From NCBI RefSeq assembly GCF_029227915.1, contig NC_079887.1, positions 4,588,001-4,652,000 on the forward strand: a stretch of DNA of 64,000 nt, in the 5' to 3' direction. This DNA comes from Hydractinia symbiolongicarpus. Lineage: Eukaryota; Cnidaria; Hydrozoa; Anthoathecata; Hydractiniidae. Shown in pieces: positions 36,151 to 50,100 of this stretch (position 1 is the stretch's first letter; every line of letters begins with the position of its first letter). Made by a program: the position numbers and the translations under genes. Below the pieces are notes generated by a model. It was not told where the DNA came from. It was given only the letters and a program-made list of their open reading frames with translations, and did no database searches.

Positions 36151-38058
36151 ACCCAGGAAGTAAACTCATTTCCTGAACGATTTTTTAAATTATCTTTTCA
36201 CCACTAAAACGCATGAGACTTGTAGTTTTCAAAAATGTTTTCATCTTTGATGAGACGCTGAATAAAAGAAGTTTAATCGCCGGCAAATGAAAACCCGCCA
36301 TTTCCCGTAAACCCCGGACTCGGCCTGTATAGTCAAAAGTATACAAAGGAAGTACTCAGGCAGTAAACTCATTTCCCGAACGATTTTTTAAATCATTTTT
36401 TCTCTACTAAAGCGCATGAGACTTTCAGTTTTCAAAATTGTTTTTATTTTTGATGATACGCTGAATAAAAGAAGTTCAATCGCCGGCAAACGAAAACCCG
36501 CGATTTCCCGTAAATCCCGGACTCGGCACGTATAGTCAAAAGTATACAAAGAAAGTACCCAGGGAGTAAACTCATTTCCCGAACGATTTTTTAAATTATT
36601 TTTCACCATTAAAACGCAGGAGACTTGTAGTTTTCAGAAACATTTTCATTTTTGATGAAACGCTGAATAAAAGAAGTTTAATCGCCGGCAAATAAAAACC
36701 TGCGATTTCCCGTAAATCCCGGACTCGGCCCGTATAGTCAAAAGTATACAAAGAAAGTACCCAGGGAGTAAACTCATTTTCCGAACGATTTTTTAAATTA
36801 TTTTTCACCACTAAAACGCAGGAGACTTGTAGTTTTTAGAAACGTTTTCATTTTTGATGAAACGCTGAATAAAAGAAGTTTAATCGCCGGCAAATGAAAA
36901 CCCGCCATTTCCCGTAAACCCCGGACTTGGCCTGTACAGTCAAAAGTATACAAAGAAAGTACCCAGGGAGTAAACTCATTTCCCGAACGATTTTTAAAAT
37001 ACTTTTTCACCACTAAAACGCATGAGACTTGTAGTTTTCAAAAATGTTTTCATTTTTGATGTGACGCTGAATAAAAGAAGTTTAATCGCCGGCAAACAAA
37101 AACCCGCGACTTCCCGTAAATCCCGGACTCGGCCCGTATAGTCAAAAGTATACAAACAAAGTACCCAGGAAGTAAACTCATTTCCTGAACGATTTTTTAA
37201 ATTATCTTTTCACCACTAAAACGCATGAGACTTGTAGTTTTCAAAAATGTTTTCATCTTTGATGAGACGCTGAATAAAAGAAGTTTAATCGCCGGCAAAT
37301 GAAAACCCGCCATTTCCCGTAAACCCCGGACTCGGCCTGTATAGTCAAAAGTATACAAAGGAAGTACTCAGGCAGTAAACTCATTTCCCGAACGATTTTT
37401 TAAATCATTTTTTCTCTACTAAAGCGCATGAGACTTTCAGTTTTCAAAATTGTTTTTATTTTTGATGATACGCTGAATAAAAGAAGTTCAATCGCCGGCA
37501 AACGAAAACCCGCGATTTCCCGTAAATCCCGGACTCGGCACGTATAGTCAAAAGTATACAAAGAAAGTACCCAGGGAGTAAACTCATTTCCCGAACGATT
37601 TTTTAAATTATTTTTCACCATTAAAACGCAGGAGACTTGTAGTTTTCAGAAACATTTTCATTTTTGATGAAACGCTGAATAAAAGAAGTTTAATCGCCGG
37701 CAAATAAAAACCTGCGATTTCCCGTAAATCCCGGACTCGGCCCGTATAGTCAAAAGTATACAAAGAAAGTACCCAGGGAGTAAACTCATTTTCCGAACGA
37801 TTTTTTAAATTATTTTTCACCACTAAAACGCAGGAGACTTGTAGTTTTTAGAAACGTTTTCATTTTTGATGAAACGCTGAATAAAAGAAGTTTAATCGCC
37901 GGCAAATGAAAACCCGCCATTTCCCGTAAACCCCGGACTTGGCCTGTACAGTCAAAAGTATACAAAGAAAGTACCCAGGGAGTAAACTCATTTCCCGAAC
38001 GATTTTTAAAATACTTTTTCACCACTAAAACGCATGAGACTTGTAGTTTTCAAAAATG
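36035..38058. repeat. Tandem 5-monomer pair (period 1012 bp)
   Basis: 36035-37046 repeats as 37047-38058, almost without change. Marks shared by both are GATGTGACGC (36046 and 37058), CATTTCCTGAACG, GATGATACGC, CACCATTAAAACG and CCTGTACAGTC. The junction lies between 37040 and 37061, inside the tail dyad: a TTTCAAAAATG left arm is joined to a GATGTGACGC right side. The related block at 48.9-49.9 kb has only one copy of this 5-mer. Confidence 0.85.
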
Positions 38059-38059
38059 T

Positions 38060-41000
38060 TTTCATTTTTGATGAGACGCTGAATAAAAGAAGTTTAATCG
38101 CCGGCAAACCAAAACCTGTGATATCCCGTAAATCCCGGACTCGGCCCGTATAGTCAAAAGTATACAAAGAAAGTACCCAGGGAGTAAAGTCATTTCCCGA
38201 ACGATTTTTTAAATTATTATTTCACCAGTAAAGCCCATGAGACTTGTAGTGTTTAAAAATGTTTTCATTTTTGATGAGACGCTGAATAAAAGAAGTTTAA
38301 TCGCCGGCAAACGAAAACCCGCGACTTCCCGTAAATCCCAGACTCGGCCCGTATAGTCAAAAGTATACAAACAAAGTACCCAGGAAGTAAACTCATTTCC
38401 CGAACGATTTTTTAAATTATCTTTTCACCACTAAAACGCATGAGACTTGCAGTTTTCAAAAATGTTTTCATCTTTGATGAGACGCTGAATAAAAGAAGTT
38501 TAATCGCCGGCAAACGAAAACCGCAATTTCCCGTAAACCCCGGACTCGGCTGTATAGTCAAAAGTATACAAAGGAAGTACTCAGGCAGTAAACTCATTTC
38601 CCGAACGATTTTTTAAATCATTTTTTCTCTACTAAAGCGCATGAGACTTTCAGTTTTCAAAAGTGTTTTTATTTTTGATGAGACGCTGAATAAAAGAAGT
38701 TCAATCGCCAGCAAACGAAAACCCGCGATTTCCCGTAAATCCCGGACTCGGCCCGTATAGTCAAAAGTATACAAAGAAAGTATCCAGGGAGTAAACTCAT
38801 TTCCCGAACGATTTTTTAAATTATTTTTTCACCACTAAAACGCATGAGACTTGTAGTTTTCAGAAATGTTTTCATTTTTGATGGGACGCTTAATGAAAGT
38901 TGTTTAATCGCTGGCAAACGAAAACCCGCGATTTCCCGTAAATCCCGGGCTTGACCCGTATAGTCGAATGTTTACAAAGAAAGTACCCTGTGAGTAAACT
39001 CAATTCCAAAACGATTTTTTAAATTATCTTTTCACCAATAAAACGCATGAGACTTGTAGTTTTCAAAAATGTTTTCATTTTTGATGAGACGCTGAATAAA
39101 AGAAGTTTAATCGCCGGCAAACGAAAACCCGCCATTTCCCGTAAACCCCGGACTTGGCCCGTATAGTCAAAAGTATACAAAGAAATTACCCAGGGAGTAA
39201 ACTCATTTCCCGAACGATTTTTTAAATTATTTTTCACCACTAAAACGCAGGAGACTTGTAGTTTTCAGAAACGTTTTCATTTTTGATGAAACGCTGAATA
39301 AAAGAAGTTTAATCGCCGGCAAATAAAAACCCGCGACTTCCCGTAAATCCCGGACTCGGCCCGTATAGTGAAAAGTATACAAACAAAGTACCCAGGAAGT
39401 AAACTCATTTCCCGAACGATTTTTTAAATTATCTTTTCACCACTAAAACGCATGAGACTTGTAGTTTTCAAAAATGTTTTCATCTTTGATGAGACGCTGA
39501 ATAAAAGAAGTTTAATCGCCGGCAAACGAAAACCCGCAATTTCCCGTAAACCCCAGACTCGGCCTGTATAGTCAAAAGTATACAAAGGAAGTACTCAGGC
39601 AGTAAACTCATTTCCCGAACGATTTTTTAAATCATTTTTTCTCTACTAAAGCGCATGAGACTTTCAGTTTTCAAAATTGTTTTTATTTTTGATGATACAC
39701 TGAATAAAAGAAGTTCAATCGCCGGCAAACGAAAACCCGCGATTTCCCGTAAATTCCGGACTCGGCACGTATAGTCAAAAGTATACAAAGAAAGTACCCA
39801 GGAAGTAAACTCATTTCCCGAACGATTTTTTAAATTATTTTTTCACCACTAAAACGCATGAGACTTGTAGTTTTCAGAAATGTTTTCATTTTTGATGGGA
39901 CGCTTAATGAAAGTGGTTTAATCGCTGGCAAACAAAAACCCGCGATTTCCCGTAAATCCCGGGCTTGACCCGTATAGTCGAATGATACAAAGAAAGTACC
40001 CTGTGAGTAAACTCAATTCCAAAACGATTTTTTAAATTATCTTTTCACCAATAAAACGCATGAGACTTGTAGTTTTCAAACATGTTTTCATTTTTGATGA
40101 GACGCTGAATAAAAGAAGTTTAATCGCCGGCAAACGAAAACCCGCCATTTCCCGTAAACCCCGGACTTGGCCCGTATAGTCAAAAGTATACAAAGAAAGT
40201 ACCCAGGGAGTAAACTCATTTCCCGAACGATTTTTTAAATTATTTTTCACCATTAAAACGCAGGAGACTTGTAGTTTTCAGAAACATTTTCATTTTTGAT
40301 GAAACGCTGAATAAAAGAAGTTTAATCGCCGGCAAATAAAAACCTGCGATTTCCCGTAAATCCCGGACTCGGCCCGTATAGTCAAAAGTATACAAAGAAA
40401 GTACCCAGGGAGTAAACTCTTTTTCCGAACGATTTTTTAAATTATTTTTCACCACTAAAACGCAGGAGACTTGTAGTTTTCAGAAACGTTTTCATTTTTG
40501 ATGAAACGCTGAATAAAAGAAGTTTAATCGCCGGCAAATGAAAGTATACAAAGAAAGTACCCAGGGAGTAAACTCATTTCCCGAACGATTTTTTAAATTA
40601 TTTTTTCACCACTAAAACGCATGAGACTTGTAGTTTTTAGAAATGTTTTCATTTTTGATGGGACGCTTAATGAAAGAAGTTTAATCGCCGGCAAATAAAA
40701 ACCTGCGATTTCCCGTAAATCCCGGACTCGGCCCGTATAGTCAAAAGTATACAAAGAAAGTACCCAGGGAGTAAACTCTTTTTCCGAACGATTTTTTAAA
40801 TTATTTTTCACCACTAAAACGCAGGAGACTTGTAGTTTTCAGAAACGTTTTCATTTTTGATGAAACGCTGAATAAAAGAAGTTTAATCGCCGGCAAATGA
40901 AAACCCGCCATTTCCCGTAAACCCCGGACTTGGCCTGTATAGTCAAAAGTATACAAAGAAAGTACCCAGGGAGTAAACTCATTTCCCGAACGATTTTTAA

Positions 41001-41280
41001 AATACTTTTTCACCACTAAAACGCATGAGACTTGTAGTTTTCAAAAATGTTTTCATTTTTGATGAGACGCTGAATAAAAGAAGTTTAATCGCCGGCAAAC
41101 GAAAACCTGTGATATCCCGTAAATCCCGGACTCGGCCCGTATAGTCAAAAGTATACAAAGAAAGTACCCAGGGAGTAAAGTCATTTCCCGAACGATTTTT
41201 TAAATTATTATTTCACCAGTAAAGCCCATGAGACTTGTAGTGTTTAAAAATGTTTTCATTTTTGATGAGACGCTGAATAA
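38060..41280. repeat. ~16-monomer block, copy 1
   Basis: This block corresponds to about 42420-45140. The offset is 4361 bp up to about 38720 and 4158 bp after about 38940. The change means one 203 bp monomer present here near 38720-38940 is missing from the other copy. The order is D, E, F, a G-containing pair, H and A. Shared marks are CGCCAGCAAACG (38708 and 43069), TAGTGAAAAGTATAC, GATGATACAC and GAATGATACAAAG. Confidence 0.75.
40525..40681. repeat. Shortened monomer (157 bp), copy 1
   Basis: The unit start TAATCGCCGGCAAATGAAA runs straight into GTATACAAAG. Compared with an intact neighbour, 46 bp are missing: the phased CCCG head and CCTGTATAGTC. The break sits in A-runs (AAAA on each side), consistent with slippage or end-joining at AAA microhomology. 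The tail is G-type (GATGGGACG) joined to an A-type head. Confidence 0.9.
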
Positions 41281-41894
41281 AAGGAGTTTAAGCGCCGGCA
41301 AATAAAAACCCGTGATTTCCCGTAAATCCCGGGCTTGGCCCGTATAGTCGAATGATACAAAGAAAGTACCCTGTGAGTAAACTCAATTCCAAAACGATTT
41401 TTTAAATTATCTTTTCACCAATAAAACGCATGAGACTTGTAGTTTTCAAACATGTTTTCATTTTTGATGAGACGCTGAATAAAAGAAGTTTAATCGCCGG
41501 CAAACGAAAACCCGCCATTTCCCGTAAACCCCGGACTTGGCCCGTATAGTCAAAAGTATACAAAGAAAGTACCCAGGGAGTAAACTCATTTCCCGAACGA
41601 TTTTTTAAATTATTTTTCACCATTAAAACGCAGGAGACTTGTAGTTTTCAGAAACATTTTCATTTTTGATGAAACGCTGAATAAAAGAAGTTTAATCGCC
41701 GGCAAATAAAAACCTGCGATTTCCCGTAAATCCCGGACTCGGCCCGTATAGTCAAAAGTATACAAAGAAAGTACCCAGGGAGTAAACTCTTTTTCCGAAC
41801 GATTTTTTAAATTATTTTTCACCACTAAAACGCAGGAGACTTGTAGTTTTCAGAAACGTTTTCATTTTTGATGAAACGCTGAATAAAAGAAGTT

Positions 41895-42051
41895 TAATCG
41901 CCGGCAAATGAAAGTATACAAAGAAAGTACCCAGGGAGTAAACTCATTTCCCGAACGATTTTTTAAATTATTTTTTCACCACTAAAACGCATGAGACTTG
42001 TAGTTTTTAGAAATGTTTTCATTTTTGATGGGACGCTTAATGAAAGAAGTT
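41895..42051. repeat. Shortened monomer (157 bp), copy 2
   Basis: The same 46 bp deletion and flanks as at 40525, offset by 1370 bp. It was carried here by the local 7-mer duplication rather than arising again. Confidence 0.9.
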
Positions 42052-42419
42052 TAATCGCCGGCAAATAAAAACCTGCGATTTCCCGTAAATCCCGGACTCG
42101 GCCCGTATAGTCAAAAGTATACAAAGAAAGTACCCAGGGAGTAAACTCTTTTTCCGAACGATTTTTTAAATTATTTTTCACCACTAAAACGCAGGAGACT
42201 TGTAGTTTTCAGAAACGTTTTCATTTTTGATGAAACGCTGAATAAAAGAAGTTTAATCGCCGGCAAATGAAAACCCGCCATTTCCCGTAAACCCCGGACT
42301 TGGCCTGTATAGTCAAAAGTATACAAAGAAAGTACCCAGGGAGTAAACTCATTTCCCGAACGATTTTTAAAATACTTTTTCACCACTAAAACGCATGAGA
42401 CTTGTAGTTTTCAAAAATG

Positions 42420-45140
42420 TTTTCATTTTTGATGAGACGCTGAATAAAAGAAGTTTAATCGCCGGCAAACGAAAACCTGTGATATCCCGTAAATCCCGGA
42501 CTCGGCCCGTATAGTCAAAAGTATACAAAGAAAGTACCCAGGGAGTAAAGTCATTTCCCGAACGATTTTTTAAATTATTATTTCACCAGTAAAGCCCATG
42601 AGACTTGTAGTGTTTAAAAATGTTTTCATTTTTGATGAGACGCTGAATAAAAGAAGTTTAATCGCCGGCAAACGAAAACCCGTGACTTCCCGTAAATCCC
42701 AGACTCGGCCCGTATAGTCAAAAGTATACAAACAAAGTACCCAGGAAGTAAACTCATTTCCCGAACGATTTTTTAAATTATCTTTTCACCACTAAAACGC
42801 ATGAGACTTGCAGTTTTCAAAAATGTTTTCATCTTTGATGAGACGCTGAATAAAAGAAGTTTAATCGCCGGCAAACGAAAACCGCAATTTCCCGTAAACC
42901 CCGGACTCGGCTGTATAGTCAAAAGTATACAAAGGAAGTACTCAGGCAGTAAACTCATTTCCCGAACGATTTTTTAAATCATTTTTTCTCTACTAAAGCG
43001 CATGAGACTTTCAGTTTTCAAAAGTGTTTTTATTTTTGATGAGACGCTGAATAAAAGAAGTTCAATCGCCAGCAAACGAAAACCCGCGATTTCCCGTAAA
43101 TCCCGGGCTTGACCCGTATAGTCGAATGTTTACAAAGAAAGTACCCTGTGAGTAAACTCAATTCCAAAACGATTTTTTAAATTATCTTTTCACCAATAAA
43201 ACGCATGAGACTTGTAGTTTTCAAAAATGTTTTCATTTTTGATGAGACGCTGAATAAAAGAAGTTTAATCGCCGGCAAACGAAAACCCGCCATTTCCCGT
43301 AAACCCCGGACTTGGCCCGTATAGTCAAAAGTATACAAAGAAATTACCCAGGGAGTAAACTCATTTCCCGAACGATTTTTTAAATTATTTTTCACCACTA
43401 AAACGCAGGAGACTTGTAGTTTTCAGAAACGTTTTCATTTTTGATGAAACGCTGAATAAAAGAAGTTTAATCGCCGGCAAATAAAAACCCGCGACTTCCC
43501 GTAAATCTCGGACTCGGCCCGTATAGTGAAAAGTATACAAACAAAGTACCCAGGAAGTAAACTCATTTCCCGAACGATTTTTTAAATTATCTTTTCACCA
43601 CTAAAACGCATGAGACTTGTAGTTTTCAAAAATGTTTTCATCTTTGATGAGACGCTGAATAAAAGAAGTTTAATCGCCGGCAAACGAAAACCCGCAATTT
43701 CCCGTAAACCCCAGACTCGGCCTGTATAGTCAAAAGTATACAAAGGAAGTACTCAGGCAGTAAACTCATTTCCCGAACGATTTTTTAAATCATTTTTTCT
43801 CTACTAAAGCGCATGAGACTTTCAGTTTTCAAAATTGTTTTTATTTTTGATGATACACTGAATAAAAGAAGTTCAATCGCCGGCAAACGAAAACCCGCCA
43901 TTTCCCGTAAATTCCGGACTCGGCACGTATAGTCAAAAGTATACAAAGAAAGTACCCAGGAAGTAAACTCATTTCCCGAACGATTTTTTAAATTATTTTT
44001 TCACCACTAAGACGCATGAGACTTGTAGTTTTCAGAAATGTTTTCATTTTTGATGGGACGCTTAATGAAAGTGGTTTAATCGCTGGCAAACGAAAACCCG
44101 CGATTTCCCGTAAATCCCGGGCTTGACCCGTATAGTCGAATGATACAAAGAAAGTACCCTGTGAGTAAACTCAATTCCAAAACGATTTTTTAAATTATCT
44201 TTTCACCAATAAAACGCATGAGACTTGTAGTTTTCAAACATGTTTTCATTTTTGATGAGACGCTAAATAAAAGAAGTTTAATCGCCGGCAAACGAAAACC
44301 CGCCATTTCCCGTAAACCCCGGACTTGGCCCGTATAGTCAAAAGTATACAAAGAAAGTACCCAGGGAGTAAACTCATTTCCCGAACGATTTTTTAAATTA
44401 TTTTTCACCATTAAAACGCAGGAGACTTGTAGTTTTCAGAAACATTTTCATTTTTGATGAAACGCTGAATAAAAGAAGTTTAATCGCCGGCAAATAAAAA
44501 CCTGCGATTTCCCGTAAATCCCGGACTCGGCCCGTATAGTCAAAAGTATACAAAGAAAGTACCCAGGGAGTAAACTCTTTTTCCGAACGATTTTTTAAAT
44601 TATTTTTCACCACTAAAACGCAGGAGACTTGTAGTTTTCAGAAACGTTTTCATTTTTGATGAAACGCTGAATAAAAGAAGTTTAATCGCCGGCAAATGAA
44701 AGTATACAAAGAAAGTACCCAGGGAGTAAACTCATTTCCCGAACGATTTTTTAAATTATTTTTTCACCACTAAAACGCATGAGACTTGTAGTTTTTAGAA
44801 ATGTTTTCATTTTTGATGGGACGCTTAATGAAAGAAGTTTAATCGCCGGCAAATAAAAACCTGCGATTTCCCGTAAATCCCGGACTCGGCCCGTATAGTC
44901 AAAAGTATACAAAGAAAGTACCCAGGGAGTAAACTCTTTTTCCGAACGATTTTTTAAATTATTTTTCACCACTAAAACGCAGGAGACTTGTAGTTTTCAG
45001 AAACGTTTTCATTTTTGATGAAACGCTGAATAAAAGAAGTTTAATCGCCGGCAAATGAAAACCCGCCATTTCCCGTAAACCCCGGACTTGGCCTGTATAG
45101 TCAAAAGTATACAAAGAAAGTACCCAGGGAGTAAACTCAT
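42420..45140. repeat. ~16-monomer block, copy 2
   Basis: This is the copy of 38060-41280. It lacks one G-type monomer: near 43085-43115 the F-type tail CGCCAGCAAACGAAAACCC is followed directly by CCCGGGCTTGACCCG. That is the expected product of exchange within the CGCGATTTCCCGTAAATCCCGG word shared by adjacent monomers. Private changes include ACTAAGACGCATGAG near 44010 and CGCTAAATAAAAG near 44262. Confidence 0.75.
44683..44839. repeat. Shortened monomer (157 bp), copy 3
   Basis: The same deletion as at 40525, offset by 4158 bp and carried by the larger block duplication. Three copies of one deletion serve as a neutral tag for the order of duplication events. Confidence 0.9.
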
Positions 45141-47190
45141 TTCCCGAACGATTTTTTAAATACTTTTTCACCACTAAAACGCATGAGACTTGTAGTTTTC
45201 AAAAATGTTTTCATTTTTGATGAGACGCTGAATAAAAGAAGTTTAATCGCCGGCAAACGAAAACCTGTGATATCCCGTAAATCCCGGACTCGGCCCGTAT
45301 AGTCAAAAGTATACAAAGAAAGTACCCAGGGAGTAAAGTCATTTCCCGAACGATTTTTTAAATTATTATTTCACCAGTAAAGCCCATGAGACTTGTAGTG
45401 TTTAAAAATGTTTTCATTTTTGATGAGACGCTGAATAAAAGAAGTTTAATCGCCGGCAAACGAAAACCCGCGACTTCCCGTAAATCCTGGACTCGGCCCG
45501 TATAGTCAAAAGTATACAAACAAAGTACCCAGGAAGTAAACTCATTTCCCGAACGATTTTTTAAATTATCTTTTCACCACTAAAACGCATAAGACTTGTA
45601 GTTTTCAAAAATGTTTTCATCTTTGATGAGACGCTGAATAAAAGAAGTTTAATCGCCGGCAAACGAAAACCCGCAATTTCCCGTAAACCCCGGACTCGGC
45701 CTGTATAGTCAAAAGTATACAAAGGAAGTACTCAGGCAGTAAACTCATTTCCCGAACGATTTTTTAAATTATTTTTTCACCACTAAAACGCATGAGACTT
45801 GTAGTTTTTAGAAATGTTTTCATTTTTGATGGGACGCTTAATGAAAGTTGTTTAATCGCTGGCAAACGAAAACCCGCGATTTCCCGTAAATCCCGGGCTT
45901 GACCCGTATAGTCGAATGTATACAAAGAAAGTACCCTGTGAGTAAACTCAATTCCAAAACGATTTTTTAAATTATCTTTTCACCAATAAAACGCATGAGA
46001 CTTGTAGTTTTCAAAAATGTTTTCATTTTTGATGAGACGCTGAATAAAAGAAGTTTAATCGCCGGCAAACGAAAACCCGCAATTTCCCGTAAACCCCGGA
46101 CTTGAACCGTATAGCCAAAAGTATACAAAGAAATTACCCAGGGAGTAAACTCATTTCCCGAACGATTTTTTAAATTATTTTTCACCACTAAAACGCAGGA
46201 GACTTGTAGTTTTTAGAAACGTTTTCATTTTTGATGAAACGCTGAATAAAAGAAGTTTAATCGCCGGCAAATAAAAACCCGCGACTTCCCGTAAATCCCG
46301 GACTCGGCCCGTATAGTCAAAAGTATACAAACAAAGTACCCAGGAAGTAAACTCATTTCCCGAACGATTTTTTAAATTATCTTTTCACCACTAAAACGCA
46401 TGAGACTTGTAGTTTTCAAAAATGTTTTCATCTTTGATGAGACGCTGAATAAAAGAAGTTTAATCGCCGGCAAACGAAAACCCGCAATTTCCCGTAAACC
46501 CCGGACTCGGCCTGTATAGTCAAAAGTATACAAAGGAAGTACTCAGGCAGTAAACTCATTTCCCGAACGATTTTTTAAATCATTTTTTCTCTACTAAAGC
46601 GCATGAGACTTTCAGTTTTCAAAATTGTTTTTATTTTTGATGATACGCTGAATAAAAGAAGTTTAATCGCCGGCAAACGAAAACCCGCCATTTCCCGTAA
46701 ACCCTGGACTCGGCCTGTATAGTCAAAAGTATACAAAGGAAGTACTCAGGCAGTAAACTCATTTCCCGAACGATTTTTTAAATCATTTTTTCTCTACTAA
46801 AACGCATGAGACTTTCAGTTTTCAAAAGTGTTTTTATTTTTGATGAGACGCTGAATAAAAGAAGTTCAATCGCCGGCAAACGAAAACCCGCGATTTCCCG
46901 TAAATCCCGGACTCGGCCCGTATAGTCAAAAGTATACAAAGAAATTACCCAGGGAGTAAACTCATTTCCCGAACGATTTTTTAAATCATTTTTCACCACT
47001 AAAACGCAGGAGACTTGTAGTTTTCAGAAACGTTTTCATTTTTGATGAAACGCTGAATAAAAGAAGTTTAATCGCCGGCAAATAAAAACCCGCGACTTCC
47101 CGTAAATCCCGGACTCGGCCCGTATAGTCAAAAGTATACAAACAAAGTACCCAGGAAGTAAACTCATTTCCCGAACGATTTTTTAAATTA
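45140..47190. repeat. Mixed D-E-F-G monomers between duplicated blocks
   Basis: About ten monomers follow the order D (near 45266), E (45472), F (45675), G (45850), H (46080), an A/E hybrid (46275), F (46485) and F again (46690). At about 45745-45770 an F head (CAGGCAGTAAAC) passes to a G tail within TTTCCCGAACGATTTTTTAA. At about 47165-47190 an E head passes to the TTAATTCACC tail typical of 28.9-34.6 kb in the same word. No non-satellite sequence is present. Confidence 0.7.
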
Positions 47191-50100
47191 TTAATTCACC
47201 ACTAAAGCCCATGAGCCTTGTAGTTTTTAAAAATGTTTTCATTTTTGATGAGACGCTGAACAAAAGAAGTTTAATCGCCGGCAAACGAAAACCTGTGATA
47301 TCCCGTAAATCCCGGACTCGGCCCGTATAGTCAAAAGTATACAAAGAAAGTACCCAGGGAGTAAACTCATTTCCCGAACGATTTTTTAAATTATTATTTC
47401 ACCAGTAAAGCCCATGAGACTTGTAGTGTTTAAAACTGTTTTCATTTTTGATGAGACGCTGAATAAAAGAGGTTTAATCGCCGGCAAACGAAAACCCGCG
47501 ACTTCCCATAAATCCCGGACTCGGCCAGTATAGTCAAAAGTATACAAACAAAGTACCTAGGAAGTAAACTCATTTCCCGAACGATTTTTTAAATTATCTT
47601 TTCACCACTAAAACGCATGAGACTTGTAGTTTTCAAAAATGTTTTCATTTTTGATGAGACGCTTAATGAAAGAGGTTTAATCGCCGGCAAACGAAAACCC
47701 GCGGTTTCCCGTAAATCCCGGGCTTGGCCCGTATAGTCGAATGTATACAAAGAAAGTACCCTGTGAGTAAACTCATTTCCAGAACAATTTTTTAAATTAT
47801 TTTTTCACCACTAAAGCCCATGAGCCTTGTAGTTTTTAAGAATGTTTTCATTTTTGATGAGACGCTGAATAAAAGGAGTTTAAGCGCCGGCAAACAAAAA
47901 CCCGCGATTTCCCGTAAATCCCGGACTCGGCCCGTATAGTCAAAAGTATACAAAGAAAGTACCCAGGGAGTAAACTCATTTCCCGAACGATTTTTTAAAT
48001 TATTTTTTCACCACTAAAGCCCATGAGCCTTGTTGTTTTTAAAAATGTTTTCATTTTTGATGAGACGCTGAATAAAAGGAGTTTAAGCGCCGGCAAATAA
48101 AAACCCGCGATTTCCCGTAAATCCCGGACTCGGCCCGTATAGTCAAAAGTATACAAAGAAAGTACCCAGGGAGTAAACTCATTTCCCGAACGATTTTTTA
48201 AATTATTTTTCACCACTAAAACGCAGGAGACTTGTAGTTTTCAGAAACGCTTTCATTTTTGATGAAACGCTGAATAAAAGAAGTTTAATCGCCGGCAAAT
48301 AAAAACCCGCGATTTCCCGTAAATCCCGGACTCGGCCCGTATAGTCAAAAGAATACAAAGAAAGTACCCAGAGAGTAAACTCATTTCCCGAACGATTTTT
48401 TAAATTATTTTTCACCACTAAAACGCAGGAGACTTGTAGTTTTCAGAAACGTTTTCATTTTTGATGAAACGCTGAATAAAAGAAGTTTAATCGCCGGCAA
48501 ATGAAAACCCGCCATTTCCCGTAAACCCCGGATTTGGCCTGTATAGTCAAAAGTATACAAAGAAAGTACCCAGGGAGTAAACTCATTTCCCGAACGATTT
48601 TTTAAATACTTTTTCACCACTAAAACGCATGAGACTTGTAGTTTTCAAAAATGTTTTCATTTTTGATGAGACGCTGAATAAAAGAAGTTTAATCGCCGGC
48701 AAACGAAAACCTGTGATATCCCGTAAATCCCGGACTCGGCCCGTATAGTCAAAAGTATACAAAGAAAGTACCCAGGGAGTAAAGTCATTTCCCGAAGGAT
48801 TTTTTAAATTATTATTTCACCAGTAAAGCCCATGAGACTTGTAGTGTTTAAAAATGTTTTCATTTTTGATGTGACGCTGAATAAAAGAAGTTTAATCGCC
48901 GGCAAACAAAAACCCGCGACTTCCCGTAAATCCCGGACTCGGCCCGTATAGTCAAAAGTATACAAACAAAGTACCCAGGAAGTAAACTCATTTCCCGAAC
49001 GATTTTTTAAATTATCTTTTCACCACTAAAACGCATGAGACTTGTAGTTTTCAAAAATGTTTTCATCTTTGATGAGACGCTGAATAAAAGAAGTTTAATC
49101 GCCGGCAAATGAAAACCCGCCATTTCCCGTAAACCCCGGACTCGGCCTGTATAGTCAAAAGTATACAAAGGAAGTACTCAGGCAGTAAACTCATTTCCCG
49201 AACGATTTTTTAAATCATTTTTTCCCTACTAAAGCGCATGAGACTTTCAGTTTTCAAAATTGTTTTTATTTTTGATGATGCGCTGAATAAAAGAAGTTCA
49301 ATCGCCGGCAAACGAAAACCCGCGATTTCCCGTAAATCCCGGACTCGGCACGTATAGTCAAAAGTATACAAAGAAAGTACCCAGGGAGTAAACTCATTTC
49401 CCGAACGATTTTTTAAATTATTTTTCACCATTAAAACGCAGGAGACTTGTAGTTTTCAGAAACATTTTCATTTTTGATGAAACGCTGAATAAAAGAAGTT
49501 TAATCGCCGGCAAATAAAAACCTGCGATTTCCTGTAAATCCCGGACTTGGCCCGTATAGTCAAAAGTATACAAAGAAAGTACCCAGGGAGTAAACTCATT
49601 TTCCGAACGATTTTTTAAATTATTTTTCACCACTAAAACGCAGGAGACTTGTAGTTTTCAGAAACGTTTTCATTTTTGATGAAACGCTGAATAAAAGAAG
49701 TTTAATCGCCGGCAAATGAAAACCCGCCATTTCCCGTAAACCCCGGACTTGGCCTGTATAGTCAAAAGTATACAAAGAAAGTACCCAGGGAGTAAACTCA
49801 TTTCCCGAACGATTTTTAAAATACTTTTTCACCACTAAAACGCATGAGACTTGTAGTTTTCAAAAATGTTTTCATTTTTGATGAGACGCTGAATAAAAGA
49901 AGTTTAATCGCCGGCAAACGAAAACCTGTGATATCCCGTAAATCCCGGACTCGGCCCGTATAGTCAAAAGTATACAAAGAAAGTACCCAGGGAGTAAAGT
50001 CATTTCCCGAACGATTTTTTAAATTATTATTTCACCAGTAAAGCCCATGAGACTTGTAGTGTTTAAAAATGTTTTCATTTTTGATGAGACGCTGAATAAA

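Larger units (their letters stand above)
39975..42651. repeat. Tandem repeat of period 1370 bp (7 monomers less 46 bp)
   Basis: 39975-41281 repeats as 41345-42651. Both copies have GAATGATACAAAG, CAAACATGTTTTC, GTAAACTCTTTTTCC and the shortened 157 bp monomer. The junction lies between 41337 and 41354, where a GGGCTTGGCCCG head is joined to GTCGAATGATAC. The period is seven unit lengths minus the 46 bp lost in the short monomer. Confidence 0.8.
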
